Part shown: positions 12,601 through 24,704 of the stretch, in pieces
How positions within the stretch are numbered: the stretch's first letter is position 1
Layout of the letters: every line of letters starts with the position of its first letter
NCBI RefSeq assembly: GCF_021155765.1
Contig: NC_060108.1
Location: 15,773,025-15,837,024, forward strand
Direction of reading: 5' to 3'
Length of the DNA: 64,000 bases
Source of the DNA: Diprion similis
Taxonomy: Eukaryota > Arthropoda > Insecta > Hymenoptera > Diprionidae
The notes under the pieces: model-generated
Database searches by the model: none
What the model was told of the DNA's origin: nothing
What the model saw: the letters and a program-made list of their open reading frames with translations, nothing else
Position numbers and translations under genes: made by a program

Positions 12601-15600
12601 GCAAAAAAAGTAAGGCTAACCCCTTTGGATTTTTGGCGAAAATTTCGACGACTTTGAAAAGTGCTGCAATTAATTCTTTAGGGCGCTATTCCGACGTAAT
12701 TTTGCGAGAGAAATCTATTGAGCGCAGTCCGGATACGCTGCGAGCAACGGATCAAAAGTTACAGCCAAAAAACTGCAGATTTTCATCGTCATTTCTCTGC
12801 TGTTGGTCCTACGCTTATTCTGATGTGTTTTTTGAGTTCCTGAGGTTCCAATTAGTCAAAAAACAGTCACACAAATCAATTCAGAGACCAGAAATTTTTG
12901 GCTCCAAAAATCGCAAAAAAAGTAAGGCTAACCCCTTTGGATTTTTGGCGAAAATTTCGACGACTTTGAAAAGTGCTGCAATTATTTCTTTAGGGCGCTA
13001 TTCCGACGTAATTTTGCGAGAGAAATCGATTGAGCGCAGTCCCAATACGCTGCGGGCAACGGATCAAAAGTTACAGCCAAAAAACTGCAGATTTTCATCG
13101 TCATTTCTCTGCTGTTGGTCCTACGCTTATTCTGATGTGTTTTTTGAGTTCCTAAGGTTCCAATTAGTCAAAAAACGGTCATACAAATCAATTCAGAGAC
13201 CAGAAATTTTTGGCTCCAAAAATCGCAAAAAAAGTAAGGTTAACCCCTTTGGATTTTTGGCGAAAATTTCGACGACTTTGAAAAGTGCTGCAATTAATTC
13301 TTTAGGGCGCTATTCCGACGTAATTTTGCGAGAGAAATCGATTGAGCGCAGTCCCTATACGCTGCGGGCAACGGATCAAAAGTTACAGCCAAAAAACTGC
13401 AGATTTTCATCGTCATTTCTCTGCTGTTGGTCCTACGCTTATTCTGATGTGTTTTTTGAGTTCCTGAGGTTCCAATTAGTCAAAAAACGGTCATACAAAT
13501 CAATTCAGAGACCAGAAATTTTTGGCTTCAAAAATCGCAAAAAAAGTAAGGCTAACCCCTTTGGATTTTTGGCGAAAATTTCGACGACTTTGAAAAGTGC
13601 TGCAATTAATTCTTTAGGGCGCTATTCCGACGTAATTTTGCGAGAGAAATCGATTGACCGCAGTCCCAATACGCTGCGAGCAACGGATCAAAAGTTACAG
13701 CCAAAAAACCGCAGATTTTCATCGTCATTTCTCTGCTGTTGGTCCTACGCTTATTCTGATGTGTTTTTTGAGTTCCTGAGGTTCCAATTAGTCTAAGAAC
13801 GGTCATACGAATCAATTCAAGGACCAGAAATTTTTGGCTCCAAAAATCGCAAAAAAAGTAAGGCTAACCCCTTTGGATTTTTGGCGAAAATTTCGACGAC
13901 TTTGAAAAATGCTGCAATTAATTCTTTACGGCGCTATTCCGACGTAATTTTGCGAGAGAAATCGATTGAGCGCAGTCCCAATACGCTGCGAGCAACGGAT
14001 CAAAAGTTACAGCCAAAAAACTGCAGATTTTCATCGTCATTTCTCTGCTGTTGGTCCTACGCTTATTCTGATGTGTTTTTTGAGTTCCTGAGGTTCCAAT
14101 TAGTCAAAAAACGGTCATACAAATCAATTCAGAGACCAGAAATTTTTGGCTCCAAAAATCGCAAAAAAAGTAAGGCTAACCCCTTTGGATTTTTGGCGAA
14201 AATTTCGACGACTTTGAAAAGTGCTGCAAATAATTCTTTAGGGCGCTATTCCGACGTAATTTTGCAAGAGAAATCGATTGAGCGCAGTCCCAATACGCTG
14301 CGAGCAACGGATCAAAAGTTACAGCCAAAAAACTGCAGATTTTCATCGTCATTTCTCTGCTGTTGGTCCTACGCTTATTCTGATGTGTTTTTTGAGTTCC
14401 TGAGGTTCCAATTAGTCATAAAACAGTCATACAAATCAATTCAGAGACCAGAAATTTTTGGCTCCAAAAATCGCAAAAAAAGTAAGGCTAACCCCTTTGG
14501 ATTTTTGGCGAAAATTTCGACGACTTTGAAAAGTGCTGCAATTAATTCTTTAGGGCGCTATTCCGACGTAATTTTGCGAGAGAAATCGATTGACCGCAGT
14601 CCCAATACGCTGCGAGCAACGGATCAAAAGTTACAGCCAAAAAACCGCAGATTTTCATCGTCATTTCTCTGCTGTTGGTCCTACGCTTATTCTGATGTGT
14701 TTTTTGAGTTCCTGAGGTTCCAATTAGTCAAAAAACGGTCATACAAATCAATTCAGAGACCAGAAATTTTTGGCTCCAAAAATCGCAAAAAAAGTAAGGC
14801 TAACCCCTTTGGATTTTTGGCGAAAATTTCGACGACTTTGAAAAGTGCTGCAATTAATTCTTTAGGGCGCTATTCCGACGTAATTTTGCAAGAGAAATCG
14901 ATTGAGCGCAGTCCCAATACGCTGCGAGCAACGGATCAAAAGTTACAGCCAAAAAACTGCAGATTTTCATCGTCATTTCTCTGCTGTTGGTCCTACGCTT
15001 ATTCTGATGTGTTTTTTGAGTTCCTGAGGTTCCAATTAGTCAAAAAACAGTCATACAAATCAATTCAGAGACCAGAAATTTTTGGCTCCAAAAATCGCAA
15101 AAAAAGTAAGGCTAACCCCATTGGATTTTTGGCGAAAATTTCGACGACTTTGAAAAGTGCTGCAATTATTTCTTTAGGGCGCTATTCCGACGTAATTTTG
15201 CGAGAGAAATCGATTGAGCGCAGTCCCAATACGCTGCGGGCAACGGATCAAAAGTTACAGCCAAAAAACTGCAGATTTTCATCGTCATTTCTCTGCTGTT
15301 GGTCCTACGCTTATTCTGATGTGTTTTTTGAGTTCCTGAGGTTCCAATTAGTCAAAAAACGGTCATACAAATCAATTCAGAGACCAGAAATTTTTGGCTT
15401 CAAAAATCGCAAAAAAAGTAAGGCTAACCCCTTTGGATTTTTGGCGAAAATTTCGACGACTTTGAAAAGTGCTGCAATTAATTCTTTAGGGCGCTATTCC
15501 GACGTAATTTTGCGAGAGAAATCGATTGACCGTAGTCCCAATACGCTGCGAGCAACGGATCAAAAGTTACAGCCAAAAAACCGCAGATTTTCATCGTCAT

Positions 15601-18600
15601 TTCTCTGCTGTTGGTCCTACGCTTATTCTGATGTGTTTTTTGAGTTCCTGAGGTTCCAATCAGTCTAAGAACGGTCATACGAATCAATTCAAGGACCAGA
15701 AATTTTTGGCTCCAAAAATCGCAAAAAAAGTAAGGCTAACCCCTTTGGATTTTTGGCGAAAATTTCGACGACTTTGAAAAATGCTGCAATTAATTCTTTA
15801 CGGCGCTATTCCGACGTAATTTTGCGAGAGAAATCGATTGAGCGCAGTCCCAATACGCTGCGAGCAACGGATCAAAAGTTACAGCCAAAAAACTGCAGAT
15901 TTTCATCGTCATTTCTCTGCTGTTGGTCCTACGCTTATTCTGATGTGTTTTTTGAGTTCCTGAGGTTCCAATTAGTCAAAAAACGGTCATACAAATCAAT
16001 TCAGAGACCAGAAATTTTTGGCTCCAAAAATCGCAAAAAAAGTAAGGCTAACCCCTTTGGATTTTTGGCGAAAATTTCGACGACTTTGAAAAGTGCTGCA
16101 ATTATTTCTTTAGGGCGCTATTCCGACGTAATTTTGCGAGAGAAATCGATTGAGCGCAGTCCCAATACGCTGCGGGCAACGGATCAAAAGTTACAGCCAA
16201 AAAACTGCAGATTTTCATCGTCATTTCTCTGCTGTTGGTCCTACGCTTATTCTGATGTGTTTTTTGAGTTCCTGAGGTTCCAATTAGTCAAAAAACAGTC
16301 ATACAAATCAATTCAGAGACCAGAAATTTTTGGCTTCAAAAATCGCAAAAAAAGTAAGGCTAACCCCTTTGGATTTTTGGCGAAAATTTCGACGACTTTG
16401 AAAAGTGCTGCAATTAATTCTTTAGGGCGCTATTCCGACGTAATTTTGCGAGAGAAATCGATTGACCGCAGTCCCAATACGCTGCGAGCAACGGATCAAA
16501 AGTTACAGCCAAAAAACCGCAGATTTTCATCGTCATTTCTCTGCTGTTGGTCCTACGCTTATTCTGATGTGTTTTTTGAGTTCCTGAGGTTCCAATTAGT
16601 CTAAGAACGGTCATACGAATCAATTCAAGGACCAGAAATTTTTGGCTCCAAAAATCGCAAAAAAAGTAAGGCTAACCCCTTTGGATTTTTGGCGAAAATT
16701 TCGACGACTTTGAAAAATGCTGCAATTAATTCTTTACGGCGCTATTCCGACGTAATTTTGCGAGAGAAATCGATTGAGCGCAGTCCCAATACGCTGCGAG
16801 CAACGGATCAAAAGTTACAGCCAAAAAACTGCAGATTTTCATCGTCATTTCTCTGCTGTTGGTCCTACGCTTATTCTGATGTGTTTTTTGAGTTCCTGAG
16901 GTTCCAATTAGTCAAAAAACGGTCATACAAATCAATTCAGAGACCAGAAATTTTTGGCTCCAAAAATCGCAAAAAAAGTAAGGCTAACCCCTTTGGATTT
17001 TTGGCGAAAATTTCGACGACTTTGAAAAGTGCTGCAATTAATTCTTTAGGGCGCTATTCCGACGTAATTTTGCAAGAGAAATCGATTGAGCGCAGTCCCA
17101 ATACGCTGCGAGCAACGGATCAAAAGTTACAGCCAAAAAACTGCAGATTTTCATCGTCATTTCTCTGCTGTTGGTCCTACGGTTATTCTGATGTGTTTTT
17201 TGAGTTCCTGAGGTTCCAATTAGTCAAAAAACAGTCATACAAATCAATTCAGAGACCAGAAATTTTTGGATCCAAATATCGCAAAAAAAGTAAGGCTAAC
17301 CCCTTTGGATTTTTGGCGAAAATTTCGACGACTTTGAAAAGTGCTGCAATTAATTCTTTAGGGCGCTATTCCGACGTAATTTTGCAAGAGAAATCGATTG
17401 AGCGCAGTCCCAATACGCTGCGAGCAACGGATCAGAAGTTACAGCCAAAAAACTGCAGATTTTCATCGTCATTTCTCTGCTGTTGGTCCTACGCTTATTC
17501 TGATGTGTTTTTTGAGTTCCTGAGGTTCCAATTAGTCTAAAAACAGTCATACAAATCAATTCAGAGACCAGAAATTTTTGGCTCCAAAAATCGCAAAAAA
17601 AGTAAGGCTAACCCCTTTGGATTTTTGGCGAAAATTTCGACGACTTTGAAAAGTGCTGCAATTAATTCTTTAGGGCGCTATTCCGACGTAATTTTGCAAG
17701 AGAAATCGATTGAGCGCAGTCCCAATACGCTGCGAGCAACGGATCAAAAGTTACAGCCAAAAAACTGCAGATTTTCATCGTCATTTCTCTGCTGTTGGTC
17801 CTACGCTTATTCTGATGTGTTTTTTGAGTTCCTGAGGTTCCAATTAGTCTAAAAACAGTCATACAAATCAATTCAGAGACCAGAAATTTTTGGCTCCAAA
17901 AATCGCAAAAAAAGTAAGGCTAACCCCTTTGGATTTTTGGCGAAAATTTCGGGGACTTTGAAAAGTGCTGCAATTCATTCTTTAGGGCGCTATTCCGACG
18001 TAATTTTGCGAGAGAAATCGATTGAGCGCAGTCCCAATACGCTGCGAGCAACGGATCAAAAGTTACAGCCAAAAAACTGCAGATTTTCATCGTCATTTCT
18101 CTGCTGTTGGTCCTACGCTTATTCTGATGTGTTTTTTGAGTTCCTGAGGTTCCAATTAGTCAAAAAACAGTCATACAAATCAATTCAGAGACCAGAAATT
18201 TTTGGCTCCAAAAATCGCAAAAAAAGTAAGGCTAACCCCTTTGGATTTTTGGCGAAAATTTCGACGACTTTGAAAAGTGCTGCAATTATTTCTTTAGGGC
18301 GCTATTCCGACGTAATTTTGCGAGAGAAATCGATTGAGCGCAGTCCCAATACGCTGCGGGCAACGGATCAAAAGTTACAGCCAAAAAACTGCAGATTTTC
18401 ATCGTCATTTCTCTGCTGTTGGTCCTACGCTTATTCTGATGTGTTTTTTGAGTTCCTGAGGTTCCAATTAGTCAAAAAACGGTCATACAAATCAATTCAG
18501 AGACCAGAAATTTTTGGCTCCAAAAATCGCAAAAAAAGTAAGGTTAACCCCTTTGGATTTTTGGCGAAAATTTCGACGACTTTGAAAAGTGCTGCAATTA

Positions 18601-21600
18601 ATTCTTTAGGGCGCTATTCCGACGTAATTTTGCCAGAGAAATCGATTGAGCGCAGTCCCAATACGCTGCGAGCAACGGATCAAAAGTTACAGCCAAAAAA
18701 CTGCAGATTTTCATCGTCATTTCTCTGCTGTTGGTCCTACGCTTATTCTGATGTGTTTTTTGAGTTCCTGAGGTTCCAATTAGTCAAAAAACAGTCATAC
18801 AAATCAATTCAGAGACCAGAAATTTTTGGCTCCGAAAATCGCAAAAAAAGTGAGGCTAACCCCTTTGGATTTTTGGCGCAAATTTCGACGACTTTGAAAA
18901 GTGCTGCAATTAATTCTTTGGGGCGCTATTCCGACGTAATTTTGCGAGAGAAATCGATTAAGCGCAGTCCCAATACGCTGCGAGCAACGGATCAAAAGTT
19001 ACAGCCGAAAAACTGCAGATTTTCATCGTCATTTCTCTGCTGTTGGTCCTACGCTTATTCTGATGTGTTTTTTGAGTTCCTGAGGTTCCAATTAGTCAAA
19101 AAACAGTCATACAAATCAATTCAGAGACCAGAAATTTTTGGATCCAAAAATCGCAAAAAAAGTAAGGCTAACCCCTTTGGATTTTTGGCGAAAATTTCGA
19201 CGACTTTGAAAAGTGCTGCAATTAATTCTTTAGGGCGCTATTCCGACGTAATTTTGCAAGAGAAATCGATTGAGCGCAGTCCCAATACGCTGCGAGCAAC
19301 GGATCAAAAGTTACAGCCAAAAAACTGCAGATTTTCATCGTCATTTCTCTGCTGTTGGTCCTACGCTTATTCTGATGTGTTTTTTGAGTTCCTGAGGTTC
19401 CAATTAGTCAAAAAACAGTCATACAAATCAATTCAGAGACCAGAAATTTTTGGCTCCAAAAATCGCAAAAAAAGTAAGGCTAACCCCTTTGGATTTTTGG
19501 CGAAAATTTCGACGACTTTGAAAAGTGCTGCAATTATTTCTTTAGGGCGCTATTCCGACGTAATTCTGCGAGAGAAATCGATTGAGCGCAGTCCCAATAC
19601 GCTGCGGGCAACGGATCAAAAGTTACAGCCAAAAAACTGCAGATTTTCATCGTCATTTCTCTGCTGTTGGTCCTACGCTTATTCTGATGTGTTTTTTGAG
19701 TTCCTGAGGTTCCAATTAGTCAAAAAACGGTCATACAAATCAATTCAGAGACCAGAAATTTTTGGCTCCAAAAATCGCAAAAAAAGTAAGGTTAACCCCT
19801 TTGGATTTTTGGCGAAAATTTCGACGACTTTGAAAAGTGCTGCAATTAATTCTTTAGGGCGCTATTCCGACGTAATTTTGCCAGAGAAATCGATTGAGCG
19901 CAGTCCCAATACGCTGCGAGCAACGGATCAAAAGTTACAGCCAAAAAACTGCAGATTTTCATCGTCATTTCTCTGCTGTTGGTCCTACGCTTATTCTGAT
20001 GTGTTTTTTGAGTTCCTGAGGTTCCAATTAGTCAAAAAACGGTCATACAAATCAATTCAGAGACTAGAAATTTTTGGCTCCAAAAATCGCAAAAAAAGTA
20101 AGGCTAACCCCTTTGGATTTTTGGCGAAAATTTCGACGACTTTGAAAAGTGCTGCAATTAATTCTTTAGGGCGCTATTCCGACGTAATTTTGCGAGAGAA
20201 ATCGATTGAGCGCAGTCCCAATACGCTGCGAGCAACGGATCAAAAGTTACAGCCAAAAAACTGCAGATTTTCATCGTCATTTCTCTGCTGTTGGTCCTAC
20301 GCTTATTCTGATGTGTTTTTTGAGTTCCTGAGGTTCCAATTAGTCAAAAAACAGTCATACAAATCAATTTAGAGACCAGAAATTTTTGGCTCCAAAAATC
20401 GCAAAAAAAGTAAGGCTAACCCCTTTGGATTTTTGGCGAAAATTTCGACGACTTTGAAAAGTGCTGCAATTATTTCTTTAGGGCGCTATTCCGACGTAAT
20501 TTTGCGAGAGAAATCGATTGAGCGCAGTCCCTATACGCTGCGGGCAACGGATCAAAAGTTACAGCCAAAAAACTGCAGATTTTCATCGTCATTTCTCTGC
20601 TGTTGGTCCTACGCTTATTCTGATGTGTTTTTTGAGTTCCTGAGGTTCCAATTAGTCAAAAAACAGTCATACAAATCAATTTAGAGACCAGAAATTTTTG
20701 GCTCCAAAAATCGCAAAAAAAGTAAGGCTAACCCCTTTGGATTTTTGGCGAAAATTTCGACGACTTTGAAAAGTGCTGCAATTATTTCTTTAGGGCGCTA
20801 TTCCGACGTAATTTTGCGAGAGAAATCGATTGAGCGCAGTCCCTATACGCTGCGGGCAACGGATCAAAAGTTACAGCCAAAAAACTGCAGATTTTCATCG
20901 TCATTTCTCTGCTGTTGGTCCTACGCTTATTCTGATGTGTTTTTTGAGTTCCTGAGGTTCCAATTAGTCAAAAAACGGTCATACAAATCAATTCAGAGAC
21001 CAGAAATTTTTGGCTCCAAAAATCGCAAAAAAAGTAAGGTTAACCCCTTTGGATTTTTGGCGAAAATTTCGGGGACTTTGAAAAGTGCTGCAATTAATTC
21101 TTTAGGGCGCTATTCCGACGTAATTTTGCGAGAGAAATCGATTGAGCGCAGTCCCAATACGCTGCGAGCAACGGATCAAAAGTTACAGCCAAAAAACCGC
21201 AGATTTTCATCGTCATTTCTCTGCTGTTGGTCCTACGCTTATTCTGATGTGTTTTTTGAGTTCCTGAGGTTCCAATTAGTCTAAGAACGGTCATACGAAT
21301 CAATTCAAGGACCAGAAATTTTTGGCTCCAAAAATCGCAAAAAAAGTAAGGCTAACCCCTTTGGATTTTTGGCGAAAATTTCGACGACTTTGAAAAATGC
21401 TGCAATTAATTCTTTACGGCGCTATTCCGACGTAATTTTGCGAGAGAAATCGATTGAGCGCAGTCCCAATACGCTGCGAGCAACGGATCAAAAGTTACAG
21501 CCAAAAAACTGCAGATTTTCATCGTCATTTCTCTGCTGTTGGTCCTACGCTTATTCTGATGTGTTTTTTGAGTTCCTGAGGTTCCAATTAGTCAAAAAAC

Positions 21601-22620
21601 GGTCATACAAATCAATTCAGAGACCAGAAATTTTTGGCTCCAAAAATCGCAAAAAAAGTAAGGCTAACCCCTTTGGATTTTTGGCGAAAATTTCGACGAC
21701 TTTGAAAAGTGCTGCAATTAATTCTTCAGGGCGCTATTCCGACGTAATTTTGCGAGAGAAATCGATTGAGCGCAGTCCCAATACGCTGCGTGCAACGGAT
21801 CAAAAGTTACAGCCAAAAAACTGCAGATTTTCATCGTCATTTCTCTGCTGTTGGTCCTACGCTTATTCTGATGTGTTTTTTGAGTTCCTGAGGTTCCAAT
21901 TAGTCTAAAAACGGTCATACGAATCAATTCAAGGACCAGAAATTTTTGGCTCCAAAAATCGCAAAAAAAGTAAGGCTAACCCCTTTGGATTTTTGGCGAA
22001 AATTTCGACGACTTTGAAAAGTGCTGCAATTAATTCTTTAGGGCGCTATTCCGACGTAATTTTGCGAGAGAAATCGATTGAGCGCAGTCCCAATACGCTG
22101 CGAGCAACGGATCAAAAGTTACAGCCAAAAAACTGCTGATTTTTATTGTCATTTCTCTGCTGTTGGTCCTACGCTTTTTTCACTGTGTTGTTTGAGTCCC
22201 TGGGGTTCCAATTAGTCTTAAAACGGTCATACAAATCAATTCGGAGACCAGACATTTTTGGCTCCGAAAATCGCAAAGAAAGTAAGGCTAACCCCTTTGG
22301 ACTTTTGGCGAAAATTTCGACGACTTCAAAAAGTGCTGCAATTAATTCTTTAGGGCACTATTCCAACGTAATTTTGCGAGAGAAATTGATTGGGCCCAGT
22401 CATAATATGCTGCGAGGACCGGATCGAGAATTACAAAAGAAAAACGGAAGGGTTCCCTCTCACGTTTCTCTGCTTCTGGACTCACCTTCCTACTTCTACT
22501 GCCGTTGGCCCTACGCTTCTCTCTTCGTGTTCTTTAAGTTCGTGGGATTCTTACCAGTCCTGACAGAGTCATAGAAACTGATTTCGAGATAAACGAGCTC
22601 AGCTCCAAAAAACGTAAGGT
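6690..22620 (+). repeat. Tandem satellite array, 312-bp monomer, about 51 copies
   Basis: Landmarks such as GGGCGCTATTCCGACGTAATTTTG recur every 312 bp (near 7065, 7377, 7689 and 8001, and on to about 22,350), all head to tail with no inversion seen. Central copies differ at only a few positions, while the first unit (from about 6690) and the last two (about 22,130-22,620) are clearly diverged, as expected of arrays homogenised by unequal exchange. Because 312 is divisible by 3, one plus-strand frame stays open over many units (up to about 810 codons at 17,937-20,372). That frame has no ATG in ordinary units: the runs can only be opened from TTG. Differences between units include replacement changes and recurrent stops such as AGTCTAA. 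I therefore annotate it as non-coding satellite. Each unit contains an 18-bp near-palindrome (ATTTTTGG-CT-CCAAAAAT). Its transcription status cannot be told from sequence. Confidence 0.97.
13606..16623 (+). repeat. Higher-order repeat zone, 3-monomer (936-bp) period
   Basis: Within the array a diagnostic unit carrying TTGACCG plus AAAAAACCGCAG occurs at 13656, 14592, 15528 and 16464, exactly 936 bp (3 x 312) apart. It is followed in three of these four cases by AGTCTAAGAACGG...ACGAATCAATTCAAGG, and then by a unit carrying AATGCTGC and TTTACGGCGC. The fourth case (14592) lacks the TCTAAGAACGG variant, so the order is imperfect. The same diagnostic unit also appears at 10848, 2808 bp (9 units) before the first. 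Confidence 0.8.
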
Positions 22621-24704
22621 TATCATATTTCAGTAAAGGCTAAGTAAAGGCCAATTTTTACATAATTGGTGAACATGCTTGTGTCTCTGGATCGTCCAGG
22701 AATAAGTCCTCCGGCAACCTTGATCGACGTAATTTTGCGACAACGCATATGGTTCTCAGCCGCTATTAGCAATGCCTCAAAGTCAAGTACAATAAACAGA
22801 AAACTTCAATCGCTTGTTTTGCAGCCGTGTTGATTTCTTAATAGACTACGCTAGATCTCCTCTCTGATATAGCCAAAGTTTCCACAGTGTGGACATCGCT
22901 TTCAAATCTCTTTTGGAGCAGATTGAATGATCACACATGCAATTGCAACAAAGTCCCGCCCATACTAGTTATACTTCATCGCCAGGTCTCACAGCTAATT
23001 TCAATACTACCAATATCGAATTCTCAGTCAATCATTGTTTTCGCCAGGACTCAGACAGAAACACATTTGATTGTAGCCGCAAATTATCGGCGCTCTCGTT
23101 TGACAACAATTTTTCAACACAAATAACTCAGTGTACGTGTTGTGCCGGAAAATTGACACAAAATGAAAGCGCAATACATAAGTACACGATTTTCTTCCAA
23201 GCTTTGTTCGTTTTTTGCATTCTCATAGCTCCCTGCTCCGCCCGTGTGCATACCAGTGATTAAAAAATGTTCTTCTGAACTTATGAATCATTTATTTTAC
23301 ATCAAACGTTAGATACATATTTTTTCCAATTTACATCTAACATGAAATATAACTCAAAACATTCATCTACTGTATAATGCATTTCAAGACAAATAGAATC
23401 GTACAAGTTGCAATACTATTCCAAACAAAAAAAATGTTAGCCTTTTCGTTTGGCGCTTTGTATAATTTTGGTTTTCACGGTTGAGAGTTGAATTAGTATT
23501 GTACGGTAATCAATCCCGTCAGCCAAGAGGTTTATTGGCGTAGGTTAACTCGATCCTGCAGGAAAACTCCTATCAGATGTAAAATTTCGACTATGATTAT
23601 AACGACAGTTGCCTGATCGAAAATCAAAATCTTGTTTTGAATACATGATCTATATGTAAGGCCACAATGTCCACAACAACTGCGATCATAGACCAATGAC
23701 GAGAATGGCAATCTCCCATGACTTTTTCCATTTGTATAAGGCACTGACTTGCCACTGAGCAATATGCTAATTATTAATATTCCAACAACACCCAGTTTCC
23801 GAGGTACAGATATATCAACATTTGTGTAGTTATGTCATTTAGTTTTTAACGTTAAGTATGCATGTTCTTACGCACTATATATATATATAACTCTATCCCA
23901 CGTTCTTAGATCAATGGGCTAACGTAATGCTTCGTGTGATGACGAGTGTAAATTGTACCGCATTCATGAAGTCCGCCCGCGGACTAAGTGTTTGCGTATA
24001 ATATAACATCATATTCTAGGTACATAGTAAAATGTTTGTAAAATTTCACAGTCACAGGTTTGAAAATAGAGCAACTTTCTAATCTAAACTATGTTTCGTA
24101 TTTCATTGTTACACAAAATATAGGTATAATACAGTTAGTATAGCTAGGTATAATGTTCAAGAAAAATCAAGTGGTTTTTAAATGTGATGTACATACATAT
24201 AAATTAAAAATACGAAAAATCTTAGAGAATTATAATAGTACCGTATGTAGAACTCCTATACCTAATTAGGGTTTTGGTCGTGAGCATTTTTCAGTTACAG
24301 ATATACACAATTTCTATATTACATAACGGTACACAGTAACTAAGCTGCCTATGATTATTATATCCACAGTATATAAACCGTAATTACATATGTATTTAGT
24401 CCCTCGTTTGCCTCAGACTCTTTTACTGATAATCATGAATCGGACGGATTCGTTAATTTATCAAATGCCGGGGGCATATGAATGAACCTATTTACTCTTT
24501 GGTGAAGCCCCCTGAAGTTCATCGACTTTAAAGATTCGTTTAAAAAAACATTTACTGTTCCTCGATTCCTGAATCCTTCTACGTTTGTTTAAAAATTTTT
24601 GTGTTTTCCTCTTTTTACATAGATTTTAATTCCGTCTAACTATTTGATTATTTTTCGAGAATTTTCATCAAATAAAATAACTATATCGGCACAGATCGCT
24701 TATA
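22621..24704. other. Intergenic region between satellite and AK-like gene
   Basis: AT-rich sequence without a credible exon. A short satellite-like scrap (CGACGTAATTTTGCGA at about 22,728) remains just past the array. A run of TA dinucleotides occurs near 23,876. The right part presumably includes the 3' UTR of the adenylate-kinase-like gene. Confidence 0.45.

Noticed and set aside
7281-21908. Series of large plus-strand ORFs (up to 811 codons) as a tandem-repeat protein
   Set aside because: They open only from TTG, contain no ATG in ordinary units, arise automatically from a 312-bp period divisible by three, and accumulate stops and replacement differences between units.
7936-21927. Recurrent 63-87 codon minus-strand ORFs in the array
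   Set aside because: They are the same antisense frame of the satellite unit repeated; they appear wherever a particular variant base is present and have no splice or start context.
6690-22620. CRISPR-like regular array
   Set aside because: The whole 312-bp unit is repeated with no unique spacers, and the window is eukaryotic.
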